Assembly (NCBI GenBank): GCA_963204745.1
Contig: CAUJHF010000053.1
Coordinates: 62,001 to 126,000 of the forward strand
Source of the DNA: Pseudomonadota bacterium
Lineage (GTDB): Bacteria; Pseudomonadota; Gammaproteobacteria; Steroidobacterales; GCA-2729495
Reading direction: 5' to 3'
DNA: 64,000 bases
The notes beneath the pieces were generated by a model that was given only the letters and a program-made list of their open reading frames with translations, was not told the DNA's origin and did not search any database. Of the stretch, positions 17,449 through 26,014 are shown in pieces (position 1 is the first letter of the stretch; each line of letters opens with the position of its first letter). Both the position numbers and the translations under genes were made by a program.

Positions 17449-18360
17449 TCAGTCAGTCATCGCCTGGCTGGCCGTTACCTCAAACGAATTGTCCAGCAGA
17501 AATCCGAGTACGGTGCCAGAAGGCAGATCCACCTCGGTACCGGTCTTCTGCGCAACAGCTGCACCGGCAGCGCCACCAACGATGCCACCGACAATCTTGC
17601 CGGTGCCTTTGTCGATCTTGTTGCCGATCACGGCACCGACCAGGGCACCACCGGCGATCTTGGCTGTATCACGAGCCGTATCGCTCTTGCCCTGCTGCAC
17701 GAGGCGGCCCGAGATAGCCACGGTATTGCCATCAGGCAACGCAAGCGTGTCAAAACCTATGCCGAGCGTTGGAACACCGCCAATCTTCCGGCTGCCGGAT
17801 ATGACTTCAGTGACTGCACCGTTTACTGCCGAACCAGCCGTGACCAGTGTCTTGCCATCCACGATGACATCTGCGGTGAGACGCCCGTCGATGCGATCGC
17901 CGACCTGTGCCGTCTTCGTACTGACGGGCGCGATGATCTGGACAGACAACTGTGTACCCGCGGGCACGATGTAGGTCTTCAGCACAGGTGCCGGTGCCGG
18001 CTGCTTTGCGGCCGGGGTCGTCACGGCCACCTTCGGTGCAGCAGCCGGGCGTGGCGGTGCTTTCTGCCGGGCAGACAGTTGGGTTTCGCGGCGCACAAGA
18101 TCGGCTTCCCGTTCTTTGAGCGCCATATCGGCCTCACGGCGCGCCAACTCGGCTTCTTGTGCCGCTTGTGCCGCCTCTTGTGCAGCTTGCGCCGCAGCGG
18201 CATCGGCGTCTGCAGTCGCAGCGGCCACATCCTCTGTAACCGACGTATCCCCGGCGACCGGCGCTGACGACTCCTTGGGCCCGCCACAACCGGCTAACAG
18301 CAGCCCTATGCAGGTGGCAAGCAGAACATGGAGAAAACCATTGGATTTGATAGCTGACAT
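17449..18360 (-). CDS. Glycine-zipper lipoprotein with coiled-coil segment
   Basis: 303 residues. A lipoprotein signal (LLATCIGLLLAGC, lipobox LAGC) is followed by an Ala/Gln/Glu-rich helical stretch (~45-100, repeats of AAQEA, READ), a Pro/Ala linker, a beta-rich domain and a glycine-zipper region (GGALVGAVIGNKIDKGTGK; IVGGIVGGAAGAAV) before the C-terminus. Glycine zippers suggest interaction with or insertion in the outer membrane. ATG at 18360 has AAGGAG upstream. It is convergent with the GTPase gene, four bases apart. Function unknown. Confidence 0.75.
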   Translation of the reverse strand: MSAIKSNGFLHVLLATCIGLLLAGCGGPKESSAPVAGDTSVTEDVAAATADADAAAAQAAQEAAQAAQEAELARREADMALKEREADLVRRETQLSARQKAPPRPAAAPKVAVTTPAAKQPAPAPVLKTYIVPAGTQLSVQIIAPVSTKTAQVGDRIDGRLTADVIVDGKTLVTAGSAVNGAVTEVISGSRKIGGVPTLGIGFDTLALPDGNTVAISGRLVQQGKSDTARDTAKIAGGALVGAVIGNKIDKGTGKIVGGIVGGAAGAAVAQKTGTEVDLPSGTVLGFLLDNSFEVTASQAMTD

Positions 18361-18383
18361 GGTGGAGAAACTCCTTGCAGGGG

Positions 18384-18425
18384 ATCTGGTCACGACCAGA
18401 TGACCGGAATCAAGACAACATCATA
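18384..18425 (-). promoter_or_regulatory. Dyad and candidate -10 upstream of the glycine-zipper lipoprotein
   Basis: ATCTGGTC-AC-GACCAGAT (18384-18401) is a perfect 8-bp inverted repeat about 24-41 bases before the ATG. Read on the minus strand, TATGAT (18420-18425) lies just upstream as a -10 candidate, without a good -35. The dyad would fall in the early transcript, fitting an operator or leader structure. Confidence 0.4.
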
Positions 18426-18544
18426 CCCGGACTACAGGTGCTTGATCCGGTTCCACGACAGCAACAGTGTTGAGCAGTGCAGCAGAGTCCGTCTTTGGCC
18501 GGACACATCCTGTGCAAGCTGGGGCAAACACCTGTCAGCCCGAA

Positions 18545-19867
18545 TCAAACGGCACCGGATACGTCCTGCTGATCCAGAAATGCACTCAATGTCGTGGCTG
18601 CGGTCAGCTTGTCGATTGCGGCCTGCATGTCGTTGGCCATACGGTTCACGGGCCCCGCCCAGACCGGTGCCTGTAATGCACCCGTATCGCCACCGGCACG
18701 CACGGCAGCCAGAATTTCAACGAGCGTGATCCGGGACATTTCCCGCCCCGGCATCAGCCCTTCCTCATCATTTGCGCTGACCAGCGCGGCAGCTTCAAGC
18801 GCGGACAGCACCGGTGCCAGTGTCGGGGCCGGTATATCCGTTGCAGCGGAAATGCGGTCAATCGTGCAGTGCGTATCCCCCGCTCTGAATGCCATGCCGA
18901 TCAGGTACATGATGTTCAGCGCAATGCGTTCACGCAGTTCATTGGCAAGTCGTGGCTCATGCTGCCCGATGCGCAAAAAGACCGGATTCTGTGCATAGAA
19001 GGCGATCTGCGCACCGATCAGCAATATCAGCCAGCTCACGTAGAGCCAGATCAGGGCCGAGACTGCCACAGTAAAGGTACTGTAGATCGCGGCCTGGTTT
19101 GCGGACAAGGCAACGACCGATGCAAATACCGAGCCCACAAACGCCCACATGATGCCGGCCGCAATACCACCGGTCAGCGCAGCGCCGAAACGCACGGTGG
19201 CATTTGGCAGAAACTTGTAGAGAAAAGTGAATACCGCAATGACCAGGATGTAAGGCAACACCTTGCCCAGCACCACGATCGCGGAGCCGAAGGGTTCGAT
19301 TGCCCTGAGTGCCTGCACTATTGAATTCGCGCCGATCGACGCAATCAGCCCCAGGGCAAAGGTCATGACGACCGGACCGATCAGCAACACGCTGATGTAT
19401 TCACTGAGCCGCCGCGCAAGGTTGCGTGGACGCGTGACATGCCAGACGTAGTTGAAGGTGGATTCGACCTTCTGCACCATCGCAATGGCCGTGTAGATCA
19501 GGAAGACCAGCGATACGGTGCCAAGCACGCCGCCTTCAAGATTGTCGATCGCCCTGATAACCCAGTCGGTTATCTCCGCACCTTTGGGGCCCAGCGGCTC
19601 CATCAGATGATAGAGCTGTGGCTGCAGCCGATTGTGTACGCCAAATATCTTGATCACCGAGAAGCTGAGGGCCAGCAAGGGCACGGTCGAGAGCAGCGTG
19701 GTATAGACCAGACTCATTGCCCGCAACGTCAGTTGCCCGCTCAGCAGGTCGCGCAATACCGCATGGATATACCGCGCGATGATCCAGACCAGTCTTTCCG
19801 GGAACCGCTTGTCGGCGAGGTCCCGGCGCCAAAGCGCATGATCAATGGTTTCAGTCAGTGTTTTCAT
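18545..19867 (-). CDS. YihY/BrkB-family inner membrane protein
   Basis: 440 residues. Six membrane segments in the N-terminal ~290 residues (for example SLVYTTLLSTVPLLALSFSV; GGVLGTVSLVFLIYTAIAMV) match the YihY/BrkB (formerly called ribonuclease BN) family. A soluble C-terminal part (~300-440) looks like a winged-helix module (FRAGDTHCTIDRISAATDIP). Substrate or function is not established for the family. It is downstream of the small zinc-ribbon protein gene (26-nt gap). Confidence 0.9.
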   Translation of the reverse strand: MKTLTETIDHALWRRDLADKRFPERLVWIIARYIHAVLRDLLSGQLTLRAMSLVYTTLLSTVPLLALSFSVIKIFGVHNRLQPQLYHLMEPLGPKGAEITDWVIRAIDNLEGGVLGTVSLVFLIYTAIAMVQKVESTFNYVWHVTRPRNLARRLSEYISVLLIGPVVMTFALGLIASIGANSIVQALRAIEPFGSAIVVLGKVLPYILVIAVFTFLYKFLPNATVRFGAALTGGIAAGIMWAFVGSVFASVVALSANQAAIYSTFTVAVSALIWLYVSWLILLIGAQIAFYAQNPVFLRIGQHEPRLANELRERIALNIMYLIGMAFRAGDTHCTIDRISAATDIPAPTLAPVLSALEAAALVSANDEEGLMPGREMSRITLVEILAAVRAGGDTGALQAPVWAGPVNRMANDMQAAIDKLTAATTLSAFLDQQDVSGAV

Positions 19868-19893
19868 GCCCCGATCCTGCGCTTACCCGCGGC

Positions 19894-20202
19894 TCAGGTT
19901 TTTTTCGGGCCGAACAGTGCCGCCGCTGCATCCATCGCGGCCTGCTCGGCAGATGCCCGCCGGGCATCAAAGGCACCGGCTCGCGGCCTGAAATAATCAC
20001 AGAAATTCGGCCGCTCTTTCTCGCGCACTTCCTCGGCATCGTCTTCACGACACTGCTTCGGCCGCGAACGGTCGTAGAAGCGGCAAAGACGACAGACGTG
20101 CAACGGGCTGCGGCAGGACGCACATTCCTCGGTTCTGCCCAGCGGCAGCGGCAATGCAACCAAAGAGGCCCCACAACGCCAGCAATGCAATTCTTCAGCC
20201 AT
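19894..20202 (-). CDS. Small cysteine-rich (zinc-ribbon-like) protein
   Basis: 102 residues with paired cysteines CWRC, CASC and CRLC, likely one or two zinc ribbons, followed by a charged region with FCDYFRPR and an Ala-rich end. No signal peptide. It lies 26 nt upstream of the BrkB-family gene on the same strand, probably one transcript. Family not recognised by name; function unknown. Confidence 0.7.
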   Translation of the reverse strand: MAEELHCWRCGASLVALPLPLGRTEECASCRSPLHVCRLCRFYDRSRPKQCREDDAEEVREKERPNFCDYFRPRAGAFDARRASAEQAAMDAAAALFGPKKT

Positions 20203-20372
20203 CTGCAGAGCTTAGCTGATACCTTCAGGGTGCGGCAGGCACCGGATATCCCGTGACCGCCGCATGCCTGTGCCTGCCGGCCCTGGCCTCTTGCGGTGGC
20301 GGCGGAAACAATCCTGACTGAGGCGTTCGGGCTTACAATCGCTCCGGCATTCAGGCAACCGGGAGGCGTCCG

Positions 20373-20828
20373 ATGGCGACCGATCAGATCAGCGCCGGCA
20401 ACAGCGGTGAGCCTGGGTTTGGCCTTGGCAGCATGCTGCTGCGGCTGCTGTTTGCCCTGCTCATCGTCCTGTTGACCTTCAATCCCTCCGGTTTTTCCTT
20501 TTTGCACTGGGCAAAGGATGCCTTTATGTCCAGCAGCCTCGGGCCGCTGCATTTCCTGGCCGGGATCGCCTTGCTGATCGGCTGGGTAGTCTTTGTACAG
20601 GCCACAACGCAGTCGCTGGGAATGTCGGGCGTCTTGCTGGTTGCTACCCTGTTCGGGGTGCTCATCTGGATGCTCTTCTTCTATGACGTGGTCAAGACCA
20701 GCTCCACCTCAACCATCATCTGGATCGTACTGATCGGCGTGTCGATCATCTTGACCGTTGGCGTGTCCTGGGCCCATATACGCCGCCGCCTGTCCGGACA
20801 GGCCACCGTCGATGAGGTCAATGACTGA
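20373..20828 (+). CDS. Small four-helix membrane protein (DUF6524-like)
   Basis: 151 residues with four membrane segments (LLRLLFALLIVLLTF; LHFLAGIALLIGWVVFV; VLLVATLFGVLIWMLFFY; TIIWIVLIGVSIILTVGVSW) and short charged ends. The NPSG motif after the first helix recalls the DUF6524 group; this naming is from memory and should be treated as tentative. ATG at 20373 follows GGGAGG. Function unknown. Confidence 0.65.
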   Translation: MATDQISAGNSGEPGFGLGSMLLRLLFALLIVLLTFNPSGFSFLHWAKDAFMSSSLGPLHFLAGIALLIGWVVFVQATTQSLGMSGVLLVATLFGVLIWMLFFYDVVKTSSTSTIIWIVLIGVSIILTVGVSWAHIRRRLSGQATVDEVND

Positions 20829-20954
20829 AAGATGCTGAATTTGCACACGAAATCTCCTTTTCAGGCCGATAAGTCATCTATTTGGGTGACGTTTTGTCAA
20901 ACCAACAGGTCTATAAACAAAGTGCCAGGGAAATGAGGTGCCTCCAGGCTTTTT
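20829..20954. other. AT-richer intergenic stretch with imperfect inverted repeat
   Basis: This 126-bp stretch is visibly less GC-rich than its surroundings and holds TTGGGTGAC-GTTTT-GTCAAACCAA (20882-20905), a stem with one bulge. It then reaches GCCTCCAGGC followed by seven Ts. It could include a terminator for the upstream gene and a regulatory element for the downstream one. No known riboswitch consensus was recognised. Confidence 0.3.
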
Positions 20955-21191
20955 TTGCCCTTGGCCCGGCCCTGGTTTCGCCCCACGTCACCGGGGCCGG
21001 ATTTCTTTTTCCTCCCCGGTGGAATCAGTAGCTTGGCAGGCTGGTTCTGGCTCATCGCACTCGGATTGTTTCTGGTCCTGACCGGCCTCTACATACACTG
21101 GACGGTCGTACTCGTCGGCGCGCTGCTCCCCTTTCTCCCGCTGCTCGCCGAACTCCTGCGCCGGCGCCGCAACCGCAGGCCACCGCCCTGA
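20955..21191 (+). CDS. Possible small two-helix membrane protein
   Basis: 78 codons from a TTG. Two hydrophobic segments (LAGWFWLIALGLFLVLTGLYI; WTVVLVGALLPFLPLLAELL) and a basic, proline-rich tail would suit a small inner-membrane protein. The start is doubtful because it lies in a T-run; an internal TTG just before AGWFWL is an alternative. No homologous family recognised; it may not be a gene. Confidence 0.4.
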   Translation: MPLARPWFRPTSPGPDFFFLPGGISSLAGWFWLIALGLFLVLTGLYIHWTVVLVGALLPFLPLLAELLRRRRNRRPPP

Positions 21192-21308
21192 GCGGCTTGC
21201 TCCGGCGCGAAGCCCGGAATCCCGGGGCATATACATCTAAGTAATTTGTCTAACCCATGGCCATACCCGTGGCTAAGCTGGCTGCCCTGAAATCCGAGAT
21301 TCCCCGGC

Positions 21309-21608
21309 ATGCAGCCAACCGCACAAATGGTCGTTGCCAGTCGCCTTACCGACGGGCGCGTGGTCTTTCTGACCACCGGGGAGCAGTGGATCGAAAACAT
21401 TCAGCTCGGTGCACTGGCAACCGGCAAGGACGAAGTCGAGCGCCTGTTGCAGGCTGGTCGCAGGGCTGAAGCCGATAGCAAGGTGGTGGAGGCTTACCTG
21501 ATTGCGGTCGACACCAGCACCGGTGAACGACGGCCGGCCGAATGGCGCGAATCCATCCGGGCGTGCGGACCAACCGTACGTACGGACAGGCTGACCAGCG
21601 CGGGCTGA
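21309..21608 (+). CDS. DUF2849 protein of the sulfite-reductase locus
   Basis: 99 residues matching the DUF2849 type (VASRLTDGRVVFLTTGEQW; VVEAYLIAVD). This family is typically encoded immediately before a nitrite/sulfite reductase gene, as here (37-nt gap), and is assumed to assist siroheme-dependent sulfite reduction. Molecular function unknown. No signal peptide, so it acts in the cytoplasm. Confidence 0.8.
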   Translation: MQPTAQMVVASRLTDGRVVFLTTGEQWIENIQLGALATGKDEVERLLQAGRRAEADSKVVEAYLIAVDTSTGERRPAEWRESIRACGPTVRTDRLTSAG

Positions 21609-21645
21609 GACCGGCGCGCGGCAGCTGTTTCAGGAACCCCCATAG

Positions 21646-23328
21646 ATGTATCGCTACGACGAATTCGATCGCACCCTGGTTGCCGAGCGGGTAGCCGTCT
21701 TCCGGCGGCAGGTTGAGCGGCGCCTGGCGGGCGACCTCACCGAGGACCAGTTCAAGCCGCTGCGTCTGCCCAACGGCCTGTATCTGCAACTGCACGCTTA
21801 CATGCTGCGCATCAACGTTCCCTATGGCTGCCTGTCATCCCGGCAATTGCGCAAGCTCGCCTTCATCGCGCGGCGTTACGACCGGAACTTCGGCCACTTC
21901 ACCACCCGGCAGAACATCCAGTTCAACTGGATCAGGCTCGACGAGGCGCCCGACATTCTGGCTGAGCTCGCTGAAGTCGAAATGAACACCATGCAGTCTT
22001 CGGGAAACTGCGTACGAAACATCACAGCCGACCAGTTTGCCGGCCGCGCCCGCGACGAGATCGAAGATCCGCGCCCCTGGTGCGAACTGATCCGCCAGTG
22101 GTCGATCCTGCATCCGGAATTCGGTTATCTGCCGCGCAAGTTCAAGATTGCCGTCACGGGTGCGGCCAGCGACCGGGCTGCTGTCAGGTTCCACGATGTC
22201 GGTCTCTACCTGCGGCGCAATGCTGACGGCGTGATCGGCTTTGAAGTCATCGTCGGCGGCGGCCAGGGTCGCACGCCATTTGTCGGTCTCACCATCCGTG
22301 AGTGGCTGGCGAAGGAAGATCTGTTTTCCTATCTCGAAGCGATACTGCGGACTTACAACCTCGGCGGCCGGCGCGACAACCCGAACAAGGCCCGCATCAA
22401 GATCCAGGTGAATGCGCTCGGCATCGACGAGTTCCGCCGTCTGGTCGATGAGGAATGGGTGCAGATCAAGGCCAGCCCGCTGCTCAATCTTGATCCGGCA
22501 GAAGTTGCGCGCATCGCCGCCTATTTCGCGCCGCCGGCCTGGGAAGACCTGCCGGAAGAAACTGCGACACTGGACAAACTGCGCAAGGCCGACCCGGCAT
22601 TCGATGCATGGTACCGGACCAATATCGTCGGACACCGGACGCCCGGCTATGCCATCGTCAACCTGTCGTTGAAGTCGCCTGGAATCGCCCCCGGTGACCT
22701 GACGGCTGAACAGATGGACCGCGTTGCGGATCTTGCCGACCGTTTCAGTCTCGGTGAGCTGCGGGTGTCGCACCGGCAGAACCTGGTCTACACCGATGTC
22801 CGGCAGAAAGACCTGTACGAACTCTGGACGGAACTCGCCCGGCTCTCGCTGGCAACGCCGAACATCGGCACGCTGACCGACATCGTCGCCTGCCCGGGGC
22901 TCGACTTCTGCACACTCGCCAACGCGCGGGCCATCCCCGTGGCACAGGACATCAGCCGGCATTTCAGCAATTCGGCCGACCTGCAGGATATTGGCGAGCT
23001 GACCATCAATATTTCAGGCTGCATGAATGCCTGCGGGCATCACCATGTCGGCCACATCGGCATTCTCGGCGTTGAGAAGAAGGGTCAGGAGTTTTACCAG
23101 CTGACGCTTGGCGGATCATCCGCCGAAGATGCAGCGCTCGGCGACCGGCTGGGCCGGGCCATTTCGGCAGACGAGGTACCGGCAGCCATCGAGGCATTGG
23201 TCGCACGCTACAAAAGCCTGAGATCCGGTGACGAGCGTTTTCTGGACACCTTTCGCCGCGTCGGTATCGAGCCCTTCCAGGAAGCGGTCTATGGCGATGC
23301 TGTCGCACTGCGGTGCGAGGTGGCGTAA
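21646..23328 (+). CDS. Siroheme sulfite (or nitrite) reductase, hemoprotein subunit
   Basis: 560 residues. It carries two ferredoxin-like/siroheme halves; the siroheme-4Fe4S ligands are C416 and C422 (C-X5-C in CPGLDFC) and C459 and C463 (C-X3-C in CMNAC). SSGNCVRNIT and RQNIQFNWIRL are also family-typical. The neighbours DUF2849 and DUF934 point to assimilatory sulfite reduction (sulfite to sulfide, using six electrons) rather than nitrite reduction. The flavoprotein electron donor (CysJ) is not nearby. Confidence 0.9.
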   Translation: MYRYDEFDRTLVAERVAVFRRQVERRLAGDLTEDQFKPLRLPNGLYLQLHAYMLRINVPYGCLSSRQLRKLAFIARRYDRNFGHFTTRQNIQFNWIRLDEAPDILAELAEVEMNTMQSSGNCVRNITADQFAGRARDEIEDPRPWCELIRQWSILHPEFGYLPRKFKIAVTGAASDRAAVRFHDVGLYLRRNADGVIGFEVIVGGGQGRTPFVGLTIREWLAKEDLFSYLEAILRTYNLGGRRDNPNKARIKIQVNALGIDEFRRLVDEEWVQIKASPLLNLDPAEVARIAAYFAPPAWEDLPEETATLDKLRKADPAFDAWYRTNIVGHRTPGYAIVNLSLKSPGIAPGDLTAEQMDRVADLADRFSLGELRVSHRQNLVYTDVRQKDLYELWTELARLSLATPNIGTLTDIVACPGLDFCTLANARAIPVAQDISRHFSNSADLQDIGELTINISGCMNACGHHHVGHIGILGVEKKGQEFYQLTLGGSSAEDAALGDRLGRAISADEVPAAIEALVARYKSLRSGDERFLDTFRRVGIEPFQEAVYGDAVALRCEVA

Positions 23329-23819
23329 TGGCACTGATCCGCAACGGCAGGCTCGTCGACGACATCTATATCGATGCGAGAGCACTCGATCCCGTTCCTG
23401 TTGACCGGCCGGTGATCGTCAGTCTGCAGCAGTGGCAGGCCCATCGGGATACCGTGCTGGCCAGCAAACAGTCGCTCGGCGTGCGCCTGCAGAGCGATCA
23501 GTCACCATCGCTGATTGCCGGGGACCTCGGACACTTCGCCGTGGTCGCGCTCGAGTTTCCGGAATTCCGCGATGGCCGTGCCTACACTCATGCGCGCCTG
23601 TTGCGCGAACGCTTTGGATTCAGGGGTGAACTACGCGCCGTCGGCAATGTGTTGCAGGAACAGCTCAACGGCATGCAGCGCTGCGGCTTTGACAGCTTCG
23701 AAATCACCGCTACTGACCCGGTCGCCGCCTGGCAGTCAGTCAAGGACGACCACTCGGTCTGGTACCAGGCAACCGGCGATGGCCGGCCCCGCGCACTCGA
23801 GCTCCGTCAGCGCGCGTAG
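23328..23819 (+). CDS. DUF934 protein, sulfite-reduction partner
   Basis: 163 residues with the DUF934 pattern: VIVSLQQWQAHRD, GDLGHFAVVALEFPEFRDGR, LRERFGFRGELRAVGNVLQ, CGFDSFEI. The family is found beside CysI-type reductases and is believed to help sulfite assimilation; mechanism unknown. ATG at 23328 overlaps the reductase stop by one base (TAATG), indicating translational coupling. Its end overlaps the convergent GMC oxidoreductase by 13 nt. Confidence 0.88.
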   Translation: MALIRNGRLVDDIYIDARALDPVPVDRPVIVSLQQWQAHRDTVLASKQSLGVRLQSDQSPSLIAGDLGHFAVVALEFPEFRDGRAYTHARLLRERFGFRGELRAVGNVLQEQLNGMQRCGFDSFEITATDPVAAWQSVKDDHSVWYQATGDGRPRALELRQRA

Positions 23820-25372
23820 TCGCCCCAGTGGGCGTTCAACTGCGTAGCAGAACGCAGGGCAGCAGCGTGAATCGTATAGGTCGGACTCACGCCACCACTG
23901 CAGGGGAAAAGACCGGCGCCAGCCAGGATCAGGTTGCGTACCTCGTGTGTCCGCCCGAAGCTGTCGCACACTGACTGGCGCGGATCAGTACCCATGATCG
24001 TTCCGCCCACGATATGTCCCGTCGGCATGCCGGACGATGTCCAGTAGTCCCGGGCACCCGCCGCGCCGAGGACGGTACGGGCTTCATCCTGCATGTGCTT
24101 CCACAACGCCAGCATCGCCGCCGAATAGCGATGCACCGTGCGCGGCAACGGGTAGCCCTCGGCGTCAAGACGGGTATCCAGCTCGACGCGATTGTCGCGG
24201 TCGGGAACACCGCCGCCAAAACCGATCATCATGCCGAGATGCTGGCTTGCTGTTTCGAGAAACTGCTGCAGCTCCGGGCCGAACAGCTGCGGCTTGCTCA
24301 GGGCAATGCCGAGCAGGTCATTGGGCTTCATCGCCGGACCAATCTGCCACTGATAGCCACCAAAAGCATCGGGCCGCACATCATTCACGTAGCCCTCGCG
24401 ATAGGTGAGCTGCCCTGCGCTGATCCCCATCCATGGCTGGGTCTGTTCGCTGAAAAGCCCGAAACCCTGCACGATAAACTCGGCCATCAGGTAGCGCCCG
24501 ACCAGGCCACTGCCGTTTGCAAGTCCGGCGGAATGCGCGTCGCTCACTGAATTGAGCAGGATACGTGGATTGCCGACGATCGATGCCGCAAGGATCACCA
24601 CATCGGCGGCCTGCACACGGCGCTCGCCCTGGTGGAAGTACTCGACACCCGTCGCCTGACCGCGTTTGTCGGTCATGACCCGTTTCACGTCGCAGTGCGC
24701 GCGAAACTCCGCACCGGCGTCACGCGCTGCCTTTAGCCAGGTGACGAGCGGATTCGCCAGCGCGCCAATCGGACACCCGGCATCGCACCAGCCGTCCCAC
24801 AGACAGGCCGGTCTGCCGCGATAAGGGATGGTATTGACGATCACCGGCAGCGGCGCAACCGGTTTGCCAAGCCTGGCGAAACCCCGGGCCAGTGCATCAC
24901 CCTGGCCGAAGCGCGGCACGCCGGGCATCGGATAAGGGTCTCCCGGCCCGCGCCATATTTCGGCCTTCGCATCGCCAGAGATTCCCATCTCCGCCTGGAT
25001 GCGGTCATACCAGGGACGCATTTCGTCGTAGCTGACCGGCCAGTCCAGCCCCTTGCCGAACCGCCGCCGCACTTCGAAGTTTTCGGGCAGGAAGCGTGGC
25101 CAGGTTCCGTAGTGATGCAGGGCTGCACCGCCAAATCCGGAGCCCGTACCAAAATTGTTTCCGATGGGATGCTCGCCCGACGCGCCGACCGGTGCGCCCC
25201 GCCACTTCAGGCGGCGCGCCCAGATCTGGGAACTGACCAGGTCATCCAGCGTCCAGGCAGGCCCCGCCTCGAGCACGATCACCTGCTTGCCGGCCCGCGC
25301 GAGCTCGGCTGCATATACGCAGCCCGCCGCGCCTGCGCCGACGATGACGACATCTGCCGCTTCGTCCTTCAT
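23807..25372 (-). CDS. GMC-family FAD oxidoreductase (gluconate dehydrogenase-like large subunit)
   Basis: 521 residues. The N-terminal Rossmann FAD motif is VVIVGAGAAGCVYAAELARA; the C-terminal GMC region has GHIVGGTIMGTDP with the likely active-site histidine, and GGVSPTYTIHAAALR near the end. There is no signal peptide on this subunit. With the divergent subunit-3-like Tat protein (25447) it resembles the sugar-acid dehydrogenase complexes in which the small Tat-bearing subunit carries the large one to the periplasm. The cytochrome c subunit of those complexes is not adjacent. Substrate unknown. Confidence 0.88.
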   Translation of the reverse strand: MKDEAADVVIVGAGAAGCVYAAELARAGKQVIVLEAGPAWTLDDLVSSQIWARRLKWRGAPVGASGEHPIGNNFGTGSGFGGAALHHYGTWPRFLPENFEVRRRFGKGLDWPVSYDEMRPWYDRIQAEMGISGDAKAEIWRGPGDPYPMPGVPRFGQGDALARGFARLGKPVAPLPVIVNTIPYRGRPACLWDGWCDAGCPIGALANPLVTWLKAARDAGAEFRAHCDVKRVMTDKRGQATGVEYFHQGERRVQAADVVILAASIVGNPRILLNSVSDAHSAGLANGSGLVGRYLMAEFIVQGFGLFSEQTQPWMGISAGQLTYREGYVNDVRPDAFGGYQWQIGPAMKPNDLLGIALSKPQLFGPELQQFLETASQHLGMMIGFGGGVPDRDNRVELDTRLDAEGYPLPRTVHRYSAAMLALWKHMQDEARTVLGAAGARDYWTSSGMPTGHIVGGTIMGTDPRQSVCDSFGRTHEVRNLILAGAGLFPCSGGVSPTYTIHAAALRSATQLNAHWGDYAR

Positions 25373-25446
25373 TGGCTCTCCCCTTGACCAGCTCCTGAGC
25401 TGTCTCTAGGTTGTCGTTGCAGTTTAGACATATCGGGGATCAGATT

Positions 25447-26004
25447 GTGGATACACAAAGACGTCGATTCCTTCAGTCTGGCAGCCTCGGGCTGCTCGCC
25501 TTCTCTCTGGGGAGCGTCGAACTGCTCCTGACTCCGCAGGAAGCGCGGGCGAAAGCGCTGCCCTTCCGCATGCTCAAGCCCGACGAAGTCGCAACTCTCG
25601 AAACATTTGGCGAGATCCTGCTGCCCGGCGCCCGCGACGCCGGGATCGCACACTTCGTCGATCATCAGCTGGCAGCAAATGCGGCCGATTGCCTGCTGCT
25701 GATCCGCTATCTCGATGTACCACCACCCTACATCGACGTTTACCGCCCCGCACTCGCGGCACTGGATACTGCCAGTCATGCCGCATACAAAAAAACCTTC
25801 ACCGCTCTTGATGAGAAAGACGCCATCAAGCTGGTGCGCACCATGAGCGAAGCCAATCCTGAAGGCTGGCAGGGACCGCCAGCACCGCTTTTCTACTTTG
25901 CGGCCCGCAGCGATGCAGTCGACGTCGTATACGGCACCGAAGAGGGCTTTGACCGGCTCGGGATTCCATACATGGCACATATCCGCCCGACTGCGAAATG
26001 GTAG
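25447..26004 (+). CDS. Gluconate 2-dehydrogenase subunit 3-like protein with Tat signal
   Basis: 185 residues from GTG at 25447 (GGGGATCAG just upstream). It opens with the twin-arginine motif DTQRRRFLQSG and a hydrophobic stretch ending near EARA, a Tat export signal. The mature part (LKPDEVATLETFGEILLPG; FVDHQLA) matches the small gamma subunit of membrane gluconate-type dehydrogenases. It probably exports the divergently encoded GMC flavoprotein as a partner. It is followed at 10 nt by an MFS transporter gene. Confidence 0.85.
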   Translation: MDTQRRRFLQSGSLGLLAFSLGSVELLLTPQEARAKALPFRMLKPDEVATLETFGEILLPGARDAGIAHFVDHQLAANAADCLLLIRYLDVPPPYIDVYRPALAALDTASHAAYKKTFTALDEKDAIKLVRTMSEANPEGWQGPPAPLFYFAARSDAVDVVYGTEEGFDRLGIPYMAHIRPTAKW

Positions 26005-26014
26005 TCCTGCAGCC

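Noticed and set aside
20829-20954. Cyclic-di-GMP or other known riboswitch
   Set aside because: Lacks the conserved core of the GEMM class and no second conserved helix could be drawn.
21646-23328. Dissimilatory nitrite reductase
   Set aside because: The DUF2849 and DUF934 neighbours are typical of assimilatory sulfite reduction and no nitrate genes are nearby.
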